A stretch of DNA of 64,000 bases from Ceratobasidium sp. AG-K (Eukaryota; Basidiomycota; Agaricomycetes; Cantharellales; Ceratobasidiaceae): NCBI GenBank assembly GCA_037039685.1, contig JAWNGF010000012.1, positions 868,001 through 932,000 on the forward strand, given 5' to 3'. Position numbers and translations under genes: made by a program. Shown in pieces: positions 10,784-21,213 of the stretch. Within the stretch, counting starts at the first letter, position 1. The number at the start of each line of letters is the position of its first letter. The notes beneath the pieces are model-generated. The model did no database searches and was not told the origin of the DNA. It saw only the letters and a list, made by a program, of their open reading frames with translations.

Positions 10784-13235
10784 ATGTCTATTCAAGAAGA
10801 TGGAGGATCACGTCCCTCATCCACTATATCAACAAGAAGAGGACCCAGTCAAGCCGCAAGGCCCACAGGATCAATAAACAAGCAAGATATTGCACAAGCT
10901 CAAGCGGGAGGGCCTGCCCAATCACGTCCGCAAAGCCAAACATCAATGCCGGGAGCTTTTGGCATTGCGGACATAACAACGGTACAAGAAGAAGAACCCA
11001 CTATCACGGATAGAGAACCAGGAGATCTTACGAATGACCCTACTCCAGCTGTAATTCGTATTTCGACTGGAAGTCCAGGCCCATTGCGTCCCTTGTGGCC
11101 ACTAAGACCTAGGAGACAGTTCTTTTCTCCCCAACCCAAAGCTCATGGGGGTGTGTCGCTCGTTCCCATTAGACCTCCTCCTACACCACACGTACCCAAT
11201 GTTCCTACAGTTCCTCAAATTGGAGGAACCATCACCAACGCAGGACCAATTCCAATGGCTTCCCACCCAGTCACACCAGCGATTCCAGCACCACCATATG
11301 TTCCACAGGGTTACTCCAAACAATCGATTCCGGGACAACAAAACGCCGGCAAGTCAGGAAGCTCAAGTACCAGCTCCAGCAGCAGGACCGTAATCGGTAA
11401 TCAAGACAATCTGGACGATCTTCTAGAAGGAAGACACAATGCTGTTCTTAGGGTCATAGACAAAATGAGAGTCACTATTGATCAAAGGCTTGGCAGCCTA
11501 GAACAAGCCACACAAGTTCTAGCAAACAACCAGCAAATCTTTAACAACTCCATCAACACCCTACAAGGCACCTTGACGGACATTCTGAACGCGGCAAGAA
11601 ATGGCAAACATAATTCCTTTCTAGTCGGTCAAGACGTAACCCGCCTTCGAAATGAGGTTACTAACACTCAAGGACTCGTGAACAATGTACGCGAAGAACT
11701 CAACACTACTAGACAAGGGCAACTTGAATGGAACGAGGCAGTAACACAAGGACTAGAAACATTACAACAGGAAGGAACCTCCTTCACTACCAAAATCACT
11801 GAAGTTCAGGAAGCCATCAACAATATGCGAGAAGAAATGGACGAAGCATCCTTGCACGGAATTCCGTCTAGGTGATCAAACTCCCCATCACATCCTGACG
11901 CAGAATCTACCAGGATCGACGAATTAGAACTGAGAATCCAACAACTGATTGAGAACCCAAACATCGGTAGTGGACCGCGTCGTCCCAAGGTTACTCGTCC
12001 GGAAGCTTTTGATGGAAAGAAAGGAGAAGGCGCTGAAATGTTCATCATGCAAATGGAGAGCTACTTTGTACGTCTAGGCGATCAATACACTTCCGACAAA
12101 GAGAGGATCCACAAAGCCCTAGCAAACTTCAAATCCGAGAAGAGAGCCGCCACCCACTGGGCACAAGTGCTCTTACAATCACTCAACCAAGGAGAAAATA
12201 ACCAAAATCTTGCTTTGTGGGAGGGTTTCAAAGCACACTTCATGGAACAGTTCAGCGACCCTAACAAAAAAGCTAAAGTGTCGTGAGCCATGCTCTCGCC
12301 ATTGGACTCGTCTGCGTCTCATCCTCTCTTGTTGTTTGTGTTTGTTCTTTCCCCTTGGTTTCCTGCCGCGTTGCCACCTTCTTGTGGTTATGTGTTACAC
12401 TGTGTAATGCGGCTGTGCTTTGTACGAGTCATGTCTGTTCATACAGCATGACTCACATGGACACTCCTGACTGGTTGACTGTTATGACTCATGAGGCTGC
12501 ACTTGGTATGACTTGGCCTTTTCTTGAATATATATAGAGGACCAACAAGCCTGGTAACCCCAGCTTGTTTTGTCTCGTCAAACATCCCCTTTGAGTGACA
12601 CTTTGAACCACCCCTACCCTCAAGAGCCTACAGACACTTAAGTGTGTTGCAGTTCAAGAGGTCACTTAGGTCTTAGTGCCGTCCACTCTCCATCGCGGCT
12701 TGTCTCATAGCCACCAAGAAGAAGCTTACGACATAAAGCCAAATTAGACATCCGAAGATGCAAACAAAACAACTCGGTAGCAAACTACGCTTTGGAATTC
12801 CGATACCTTCTGGTAGACGTAAACTGGGGACAGGAAGCTCTGATCAACCAATTCAAGGAAGGATTGAAGCCTGAAGTCAAAACCAAACTAGCTTGTTTCA
12901 AACTAACCCTAATCAACAAAGATGGGTCAGAACAAGAACTATCCCTTGACCAATGGATATCAATTGCAATCTCTATTGATCAGAAACTACAAGCAATCAA
13001 GAACATGACGGGGAAGAAGACAGTAACAGCATCCCCTAGCTGTACAAAAAGACTTCCGGACGAAGTTTACAAGGCTAGGATTTCCTCGAAATGCTGCCTG
13101 AAATGCGGATCAGACAAACACATGCTTGCCAAGTGCCCAGAGAAGGAATGGAAAAAAGGGGAGCCTAACCTCAAAGGAAGGGAAGGAAAAATTAAAGAAG
13201 AACCCAAGTTGGGAAAAGGCGAGGTCTCCCTCTAA
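10784..13235 (+). pseudogene. A1 gag, split and with stops
   Basis: It starts at ATG 10784 (MSIQEDGGS). The order is a Pro/Ser/Thr-rich N-terminal third, a coiled-coil-like segment (Gln/Asn-rich, about residues 210-350), the gag core with PEAFDGKKGEGAEMF, then a CCHC zinc knuckle (CLKCGSDKHMLAKC, around 13096-13137) for RNA binding. Gag forms the intracellular particle. There is a TGA at about 11873, where A2 has CAA, and a solo LTR interrupts at 12279-12733. The frame ends with TAA at 13233-13235, immediately before the pol frame, which lies in -1. Confidence 0.87.
12279..12733 (+). mobile_element. Solo LTR, family A, in A1 gag
   Basis: 455 bp, TGTCGTGAGCC to GCTTACGACA, with a perfect duplication TAAAG (12274-12278 and 12734-12738). 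A family member has inserted into a relative's gag and then reduced itself to one LTR. Confidence 0.95.
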
Positions 13236-13237
13236 CC

Positions 13238-16200
13238 GTGTGTGGAGAGACCAATGAACCAGTAATGGAAACAATGTACCTTAGAGCTACTAGCGAATCA
13301 ACAATTGTCTACACGAATATTACTGGAATCACGGAACCCATCGCTACTCTCATCAACTCAGGAGCATCAAGGAACTTCATCAACATCACTTGGGCACAAA
13401 GAAACAATGTGGCTCTAATTGAACTGGCTACACCTAGAAAAATAATTGGAATCCAAGGGAAGGAACTGTCACATCAAATCCGATTCAAAGCAAATCTGGA
13501 ATTTGAGTTACATGGGAAAAACTTCAGGCAAAACTTTTTTGCCATGCCTACTGGAGATACACACTTGATTCTGGGGCTAGAATGGCTAGAGGAAGCCAAT
13601 CCAATAATCAATTGGCTATCAAAAGAAATTTCCTGGTGACCAGACAACATCCTTGGAAAAGCCGCAGAAATCGAAGACATACCCGAAGAACTCAAAGATT
13701 ATGCAGAAGTCTTTAGCAAGGAAAAATTTAAACGAATACCGGACCATTGTCCATACAACTGTTGCATTGATCTGGTGGAAGGAGCAGAACTCCCTAAACC
13801 GGCTAGGCCAATCCCACTCTCACCAGCAGAATCCATAGCCCTCAGAAAGTACCTAGATGAGGAACTAGCGGCAGGCAAAATCCGACCAAGCAAATCACCA
13901 GTAGCCGCAGCAACCTTCTTTGTCAAAAAGGGACTAGACCCAAAGAACCCGGAAAAACCTCCAGAACTCAGGTTGGTTCAACACTTCGGCCCAATCAACG
14001 AAATAACAAAGGACAACCGCTTCCCTATGCCACTAATGGAAGATCTTCTCGACAAGATCAAGGACGCAAAAATCTTTTCTAAAATAGACTTGCGTATGGG
14101 GTTCAACAACATCCGAGTCAAAGAAGGAGACGAATGGAAAACAGCATTCCGAACCAAGGAAGGCCTCTTTGAATATATCGTCATGCCTTTTGGATTGAAA
14201 AACGCGCCGGCAACATTCCAACAATATATGAATCATATTTTCCACGACCTAATTGACATCTGTGTCATTGTTTACATTGATGACATATTGATTTTCTCCA
14301 AAGACCGAAACCAGCATGTGGAGGATGTCCGAAAGGTACTCAAAATCCTGTTAGACAACAACCTCTTTGCAAAACTCCCAAAATGCGAATTCTTTGTCAA
14401 AAACTTGTCTACACAGGAATAAATATCAGCAAAGAAGGAATATAAATGCAGGAGGAAAAGGTCAAAGCAATCAAGGAATGGAAGGAGCCAAGGACAGTGA
14501 AACAGGTCCAAGCCTTCCTAGGATTTGCAAACTTTTACAGGCGATTTGTACCAAACTTTAGCAGCCTAGCAAAACCCTTAACCGTTCTAACAAGGAAGGA
14601 TCAGAAATGGAAATGGGAGGCAGAACAACAGGAGGCTTTCAATAACCTGAAAAAGGAAATATGCAAGGAACCACTACTGCGACATCCAGACCCAACAAAA
14701 CCTTACATTTTGGAAACCGACGCAAGCGGCGTTGCTATGGGATCGATACTTTCTCAAAGACAAGACGACGGTTACTTACACCCCATCACTTTCCTATCAA
14801 AATCCTTCAACGCTGCACAAATGAACTACGACGTTCACGACAAGGAATTGATGGCAATTTTGGAATCACTAAAACACTGGCGATTGCATCTAGAAGGAAC
14901 AAGAGAGCCAATAACAATCTACACCAACCACTGTAACCTGCAATATTGGAAGAAGGCAACTACGTTTAACCGACGTCACACTCAATGGCATCAAATCCTG
15001 GCTTCCTACAACTTTGAAATAGTTTACCGTCCGGGGAACATGTCAACAAAGCCAGACCTACTGTCCAGAAGAGCGGATCACAGCGAAATACCAACAGCAG
15101 AGCAAATTATGATCAAGGAGGAACAGTTCAAAGAATTCGCCAGAGAAATCAAGTCAGACATCATTGCGGACATTAGGGAAGCACAAACCGAAGACGAGAG
15201 CATCAGGAAGATCATAGAATTGTGCAAAGAGAAGGAGACCCTACCCAAATCAGTACAACAAGGAATTAGGAACTACAACTTTGAGGAAGACCTGCTCTGG
15301 ATAGATGGGAGAATCTATGTGCCAGAAGACAAAGACACTAGGCTAAAAATCCTCAGATTACACCACGATTCACCAATAGCAGGACACCAGGGTCAAGCCC
15401 AAACGCTGGAGCTAATCTCAAGAAAATACTACTGGCCTGGACTCAAGGCAACAGTAAACAAATACGTTGACTCTTGTGAGTAATGCCAAAGGGCAAAAGG
15501 AACAAAGAGCCAAGTACCACTGAAAGCACTTGAGATTCCAAACAGTCCATGGGAGGATATTGCATATGATTTCATTGTAAAACTCCAAAAATCACAAGGC
15601 AATGACAGCATTCTAGTGGTGGTGGATCGGTTCTCTTGCATGGCACACTTCATAGCCTGCAAAGAATCAACAACTGCAGATCAACTCGCCAATCTTTTCC
15701 TGAAGAACGTTTGGAGATTACACGGCTTCTCACGAAGTACAGTTTCGGACAGAGGAACAACTTTCAACAGCAAGTTCCTGAAGGCCCTCTACCAAAAAAA
15801 TCGGAACAACACTGATGTGCAGCACGGCATATCATCCACAAACAGACGGAATAACGGAACGAATAAACCAGTGGATAGAAGCATGGCTTTGCACATTTGT
15901 TAACTACAGGCAAGACAACTGGGCCAAACTGCTTCCTATTGCAGAATTCTGTTACAACAACCAGCGACATGGGATCACAGGAAAAACCCCATTTGAGATT
16001 GTCAATGGCAGAGAACCACTATGGAATGTTCTAAGAGAAGCTACCACGATTCCTGAAGCAAATAAGAAAGCAAACAACTGGCAGGAAGTATGGGACGAAG
16101 CAAAAGCAGCTATGGAATGGCACAGAAGAAATGACACAGTGGAACACCAACCAAAATACAAAGAGGACAACTTTGTCTGGCTTTACGGACAAAACATAAA

Positions 16201-17104
16201 GACAAACCGTCCCAACAAGAAACTTGACAACAAGAAACACAGTCCTTTCAAGATCAAGAAAATCATATCAAGCCACGCCTACGAATTGGAGCTTCCAAAA
16301 ACCATGAGAATACACCCTGTGTTCCACAGCGATCTTCTTAGCCCATACAAAAAGGACGAGAACTTTCACAGAAACCAACCCCAACCACCGCCGATCACAA
16401 CAGAAGAAGGAGAGGAAGAATACGAAGTGGAGAAAATCGTGAACTGGAAGGAAACAAAGGACGGGTTGTTCTACAGGGTTAGATGGAAGGGTTATGATGA
16501 AAAAGAAGACACAGAACAACGGGCAGAGGATTTCGGCCACCTCGGAGTAATAATGAGGAAGTTCTTGAAGGATTTCCCAAACGCCCCAACACCGTCAAAC
16601 TACAAGACAAAAAGTATTAAAGGGAGGGCGGAACGGGACAACAACACAACTTGCAGAACTTGCTCACATTCCAACTCACTCTACACACTCAACACCCTAA
16701 ACCTCTTTTGCACACTATGCCCACTGTCACCTGTGCCACTATTGCCAACAACCTTGTCCGCGTACTGGATGGGCCAGCCTTCCATACGGCTTGCGTCCTT
16801 GACTCGGGAGCAGCCCTCTACGTCTTCAAAAGGTCCCAACAGAGTCCAGGGCGGCTCCAATTCCGTGCCTCCAATGACATCCTGCACTCCGACCTGGGAG
16901 AGTTCAAATGGGTCGGCAAAAAATGGCCAATGCGCATGCAACTCCAGCAAAAGGACATCTATGTATGCCAAGGATGCGCAGCCTTCCAGGTGTCCGAGGC
17001 TGTTCTGCTATCCATGCACAAGCTCGGGGTGGTCGAATGGGGACAAGAAGGAGCCTACAGCAGCAAATGGGTTCCAGGATACAAAGGCTGCCCTCCTACT
17101 CTGA
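13238..17104 (+). pseudogene. A1 pol: protease, RT, RNase H, integrase, chromodomain
   Basis: The polyprotein order is typical of chromoviruses. The protease motif is mutated (LINSGAS where A2 has LIDSGAS). RT has YIDDIL at about 14275, RNase H has ETDASG and HDKEL, and the integrase zinc-binding HHCC segment is around 15360-15490. The chromodomain (VEKIVNWKET...RWKGY) spans about 16425-16500. Lesions are TGA at 13637-13639 (CGA in A2), a 1-nt deletion near 14400, TAA at 15481-15483, and a 1-nt gain near 15800. After the chromodomain the frame stays open to 17104, across ORF3, in Ser/Pro-rich sequence. Confidence 0.88.
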
Positions 17105-17243
17105 GGCCTTGATGGGGCGACGCATGGGACAAGAACTTTGAAGCAGACTTGGCGGATTGGAGGATGGAGCGGGGACAATACCAAAGGGAGAAGTTCGAAT
17201 GGAAGCCATTCTGGTGGCAGGAGAAGGAAGCTAACTTGTCACA
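16717..17243 (+). pseudogene. A1 ORF3 (accessory gene after pol), truncated
   Basis: It starts at ATG 16717 (MPTVTCATIANN). It shares with A2 and A3 the core LHSDLGEF, WVGKKWP, YVCQGCAAF (CRGC in A2 and A3) and KWVPGY. TGA at 17110-17112 replaces CGA of A2, and the frame continues to the A1 breakpoint. Function unknown; no signal peptide or membrane segment is visible. It lies in the -1 frame relative to pol and overlaps the pol extension by about 390 nt. Confidence 0.8.
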
Positions 17244-18093
17244 ACACCTAGAACCTCCAGGATTACAGCACCTCCCTGTCATGAGCCTTGCTCACTCCAT
17301 TGGACTCATCTGTGTCTTGTCCTGTCTTGTGGCTGTGTATGTTATGTTTTGTTTCTCTTTTCCTGCCGCGTTGCCACCTCCTTGTGGTTTTCCTGTTACA
17401 TTGTGTAACGTGGCTGTGCTTTGTACAAGTCATGTCTGTTCATACAGCATGACTCATATGGACACTCCTGATTGGTAGACTGTTGTGACTTGTGTGGCTG
17501 CGTGTTGTATGACTCGGCCACTTGGTGAATATATATAGAGGACCAACAAGCCTGGTAACCCCAGCTTGTTTTGTCTTGTCAAAACATCCCTTTTGAGTGA
17601 CACTTAGAACCACCCCTACCCTGTAGAGCCTACAGACACTTAAGTGTGTTGTGGTTCAAAAGGTCACTTAGGTCTTAGTGCTGTCCACTCTCCCTTGCGG
17701 CTTGTCTCATAGCCACAAAGAAGTAGCTTATGACACTCCCCTAGAAACCCCAAGAAAAACAACAACCTTTCCCCTTGAAGAATACCAGTACCTAGAATCA
17801 GATCAAGAAAGTGTCAGGACAGGAGAAGCAGGGTCTGGAGGATCAACAAGGACAATTAGGCAAAAAATACAAACCCCTCCAAAGGAAGAAAAGAAGTCCA
17901 ACACAACTCACAGCAGACATTTCAGCATCTATGTGGATATTGCAAACAATGTCACAGAAAGCAAGGATCAATTGACAATTTTCAAAAAACCAGAAGCATA
18001 CAACGGAAAAAGAAGAACAGAAGCAGATCAATTCATTACATTGATGGAAACATACTTCAACATCCATGGGCAGATCTTCAATAACAATCAGAA
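17244..18093 (+). pseudogene. Family-B gag, middle part (with solo LTR inside)
   Basis: The pieces 17244-17276 and 17741-18093 form one open frame when the solo LTR and one CTCCC are removed. The sequence FKKPEAYNGKRRTEADQF is the family-B version of the gag core PEAFDGKKGEGAEMF seen in A1. It is then cut by C1 at 18094. Confidence 0.8.
17277..17735 (+). mobile_element. Solo LTR, family A, in B gag
   Basis: 459 bp, TGTCATGAGCC to GCTTATGACA, with a perfect duplication CTCCC (17272-17276 and 17736-17740). The duplication shows it is an independent insertion and not the missing 3' LTR of A1. Confidence 0.93.
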
Positions 18094-18505
18094 TGTCATG
18101 AGCTGACTAAGCTCAGACATTTTATTCTGATTTTATATCTTTTTTTCCGAACACTTTCCTTTTTTGGTACAATTGTCCTCTGGCGCTTAACTTGTATCAT
18201 GTGATGTATTTGTCTTTTCATTTGATATTGGTGATACTTCCGGAACTTCCAGAATGTCAAGTCATACCTCTTATCTCGCTTATCATCGGTTGTACTCGGC
18301 TTTCCCGCACTGATAGATGATGACGTGGCCTTGATCTCACATGTATATAAACCCAGAGGTCAAGCCGGTTAACAACAAGGCTTGACCTCTTCTCCACTAG
18401 GACTTGCCTATTCAACTCTTTTACTATCACTACTCCTTGGGTTCTAAGACTTGTCTAAGTCGAACCCCTTAACTCTTATATACCTAATTGACCCAAGTCG
18501 GGACA
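18094..18505 (+). repeat. C1 5' LTR
   Basis: 412 bp, TGTCATGAGCTG to AAGTCGGGACA. It pairs with 24623-25034. Confidence 0.95.
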
Positions 18506-18519
18506 TTAGGTCAAGCCTT
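18344..18519 (+). promoter_or_regulatory. Family-C TATA, predicted RNA start, self-primer and PBS
   Basis: TATATAA starts at 18344. The primer AAGGCTTGACCT (18377-18388) begins 33 nt later and is the exact complement of AGGTCAAGCCTT (18508-18519), 2 nt after the LTR. A third copy, AGGTCAAGCC, lies just upstream of the predicted start (about 18357-18366) and could form a hairpin with the primer in DNA. Confidence 0.8.
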
Positions 18520-19009
18520 TCTAAGCATCGGCCATAAGCCCCTGCTCTTCCATCAAGTAGATAGAACGTACACGGGAAAACGGGCATAGTACAACAGACA
18601 AAGAGCTATACTTGATATAGACCAGTAGTTCCACGTTGCTATACGCTGTCAGTGAACCCAATCATTATCCTCTTTTGGGTCATAGCGGCTTTAGTCAGCT
18701 AAATACACCCTTACTCTGTTATACACTGTCGCTATCACGCCCGCCCAAGGCTGTTGATAACTGATAAGATCAGATAAGGAGTATATAAAGCAAAAGCTTA
18801 GCATCTAGCACCCTTCACATCCAAATCAACATCTCGAGGAAGCCAGATCCTCTCAAGCAAAAACTGGAAAGTGGTCAGAGCACCACCCAAGTTAACACTC
18901 TCATCCATCAAGAACCCCATCCACTCGTCGTTTCCACCAGTACGCACTAAAAAAAGGACTAATGAGTAACTAACTAATTAACCTTAAAAGTGTTTCCCGC
19001 ATTTTTTAG
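18506..19009 (+). other. C1 leader with probable intron
   Basis: A 500-nt leader without a long reading frame. Its end looks like an intron (about 18940-19009): GTACGC donor, an ACTAAC-like branch point and a TTTTTTAG acceptor. The same signals are present in C2 at 29469-29537. Confidence 0.5.
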
Positions 19010-19801
19010 CCTCTGCAAAGCAGTCTTTAGACTCAAGGACTTCATACTTGATCTAGACACCAAAGTTGACGAATTAAACAGTTGAATTGAAGTACTGGAA
19101 GAGGATCAAGTTGAACAAGCAGAGGATTTAAGGGTTGAACGTACTCAAAACAACGAAAACTACAATCAACTTGAAGCCGATTATCAATCTCTTCATTCAA
19201 GGCTCAAGTTCGTCGAAATTAACCTTGACAACACAAACAAGCAACAAGCCAATCAAGATCGTGTCCAAAGCATAAATCTAGCTGACACCAATATCAAAGT
19301 CGAGCGCTTGCAAGAACAAACCCGTGTGTTGATCAAAAATTGCGACCAACTTATTAAAATCCAAGAAAAACACACTCAAAAGGTCGAAACCCTCATCAAC
19401 AACAACAAACAACAGTGGCGCACTATCGAAACCCTTAAAGACAAAATCAAGGGCAAATACTGTCATCTCGCAGCAGAAGTGCGTATTCCTATTAACCAGG
19501 ATTACCACCTTCTAAATCACCTTAATTCGATCGCACCCAATCCTTTTCAGTGGGACCAAGACCTCGACTCACACAGGAACAACACAGGGAACAGCTTAGA
19601 CTAGAGTCCCTAAAACTCTTTATTGAAGACGTTCATCGCAACTACATATACGAACAGTACGACGAACTAGGAGTAATCAACGTGTTGTTTCTGGAGGACG
19701 AAAATCTTGAACTGATATTTTTGAGGAGTTTGCGCATCATTAAAGACAGAAGAGTTCGGAGAAGAATCCGTGATATTTTGTATGGCCTTGGATCTCAATA
19801 A
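19010..19801 (+). pseudogene. C1 coiled-coil accessory ORF before gag
   Basis: Two consecutive frames follow the putative acceptor. The first (to 19604) encodes a long Leu/Asn/Gln heptad-rich coiled coil (LQEQTRVLIKNCDQLIKIQ). The second (to 19801), in -1, encodes a charged segment ending DILYGLGSQ. A TGA at about 19084 breaks the first frame where C2 has CAA. No in-frame ATG is visible, so expression would need splicing, a non-AUG start, or fusion. Function unknown. The C2 equivalent is better preserved. Confidence 0.6.
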
Positions 19802-19825
19802 ATCTACCTTTTTCCCCGCTCCAAT

Positions 19826-21178
19826 ATGTCGAGAGCCCCATCACCTAGTCAAGGGGGATTTACCCGAATTTCAGCAATATCTGGACCCAATGTAGTTGCA
19901 CAGGCAATCAATGCCTTAATAGACGAAGTGCGAAAAATTAACGGTCACATTAATGCCTTAAATGGTATCACCTCTACCCTAGAATTGGGAATCGACAATA
20001 ACCTTGCAGATATCCATGCAATTCAAAATCAAACTGCACAAATTGCACCCCTTCACCAATTAATGAATGCGGTATCTCAGTCACTTGCAAACATGGGTGC
20101 AACACCCTCCACCACCGCGTCAACAACCACCCCAGGATACAAACTCAAGATGCATCCCCCAGAGGAATTCTCTGGAGATGTAGATAAATTCGATGAGTTT
20201 AAGTTGCAATGTACTCTGTACATAAACCACACATCCCCACAAGCAACCACAGAACAAAAAATCACTTATATCATGGGTTATTGCAAGGGGCCTGCCTATG
20301 TATGGATGCAACCTGGAATTGATGTGGACATGGCAAGAAGGGGAGCAACAACTTGGCTACACGACATGGATGAATTCTGGAACGAAATGCAAGCTAGGTT
20401 TGGCGATGTTCACAAAATTGACCGATATAGACAATTATACAAGAAGTTGATCCAGAAGAACTCTGTCCAAGATTATCTACTAGACTTTGTCACTTACTCA
20501 TCGGTACTCGGGTACACCGATCGAGTACTTCGGGATGATTTCTATGACGGTCTTAAGGATGAAATCAAGATGGCCATGGTGTCACAGAATTTTAAACCCC
20601 ACGAAGCAACCAGGTCATTCAACCAAGTTTGCGAAAGAGCCTTGGAAATTGACTCCACAATGAATGCCATTAATGCACCAAAGAAGTCGCAAAGCCCACA
20701 AACCAGTACCTTGAAACAAACCACTTCCAAGACAACCCCAAGCACTGCAAACACCTCACTGGGTCAAAGATTCAACGTAAACAACTGTGTCTTTATGTCA
20801 AAACCTACAGGGGGGGTGCAATACGGCAAAATCTCAAACATTACCAGAAACGCCAAGGGCCGCCCAGTACCACAGATCTCCTGGGACGATGGGACAAAGG
20901 GAAATGTCCCTTTTGGAGCAATTCAAAAAGACACCCAAACCAGTACCTTCAATGCTCCAATTATTCAAACACCCAAATCGTCCACTCCTGCTAAAGACCC
21001 CAACGCAATGGATCTTGATGGGAAGGGAAAAGGACCAATGATTTGCTTCACCTGCGGTGGCAAGGGTCACTCAGCAAGAGTCTGTCCTTCTAAGAACACA
21101 GCCTCAGGGTTTGAAGCTCAGATTGAAGAAATCTCTTCAGACATTGAATCGGGAAAAGACGTCACCGAGGCTTATTAA
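19826..21178 (+). CDS. C1 gag
   Basis: An intact 450-residue gag from ATG 19826 (MSRAPSPSQGG). An N-terminal helical region with two ING(H/I) repeats is followed by the capsid-like core (EEFSGDVDKFDEFK at about residues 110-125) and a C-terminal CCHC zinc knuckle (CFTCGGKGHSARVC, near 21043-21084). It packages element RNA in cytoplasmic particles. C2 has the same frame with one stop. The stop at 21178 is followed 35 nt later by the pol ATG, in the -1 frame. Confidence 0.9.
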   Translation: MSRAPSPSQGGFTRISAISGPNVVAQAINALIDEVRKINGHINALNGITSTLELGIDNNLADIHAIQNQTAQIAPLHQLMNAVSQSLANMGATPSTTASTTTPGYKLKMHPPEEFSGDVDKFDEFKLQCTLYINHTSPQATTEQKITYIMGYCKGPAYVWMQPGIDVDMARRGATTWLHDMDEFWNEMQARFGDVHKIDRYRQLYKKLIQKNSVQDYLLDFVTYSSVLGYTDRVLRDDFYDGLKDEIKMAMVSQNFKPHEATRSFNQVCERALEIDSTMNAINAPKKSQSPQTSTLKQTTSKTTPSTANTSLGQRFNVNNCVFMSKPTGGVQYGKISNITRNAKGRPVPQISWDDGTKGNVPFGAIQKDTQTSTFNAPIIQTPKSSTPAKDPNAMDLDGKGKGPMICFTCGGKGHSARVCPSKNTASGFEAQIEEISSDIESGKDVTEAY

Positions 21179-21213
21179 GGAGCCAAGTACTTGGTGATAT
21201 ATTAGCTAGTAAT

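Larger units (their letters stand above)
10287..17243 (+). mobile_element. Family-A chromovirus A1, 3' truncated
   Basis: It has a 5' LTR, self-primer/PBS, gag (split by a solo LTR), pol and the first part of ORF3. Similarity to A2 stops at about 17243 inside ORF3, so the end of ORF3, the polypurine tract and the 3' LTR are missing. The left flank is AACAA. The right flank AACAC, if it is the matching duplication, would restore the B gag frame. The coding regions carry TGA/TAA codons and two single-base frameshifts. Confidence 0.88.

Noticed and set aside
11145..11393. Pro/His-rich frame inside A1 gag
   Set aside because: An alternate-frame reading of the gag Pro-rich region.
17277..17735. 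3' LTR of A1
   Set aside because: Perfect CTCCC duplications flank it on both sides and B gag continues on both sides, so it is a separate solo LTR.
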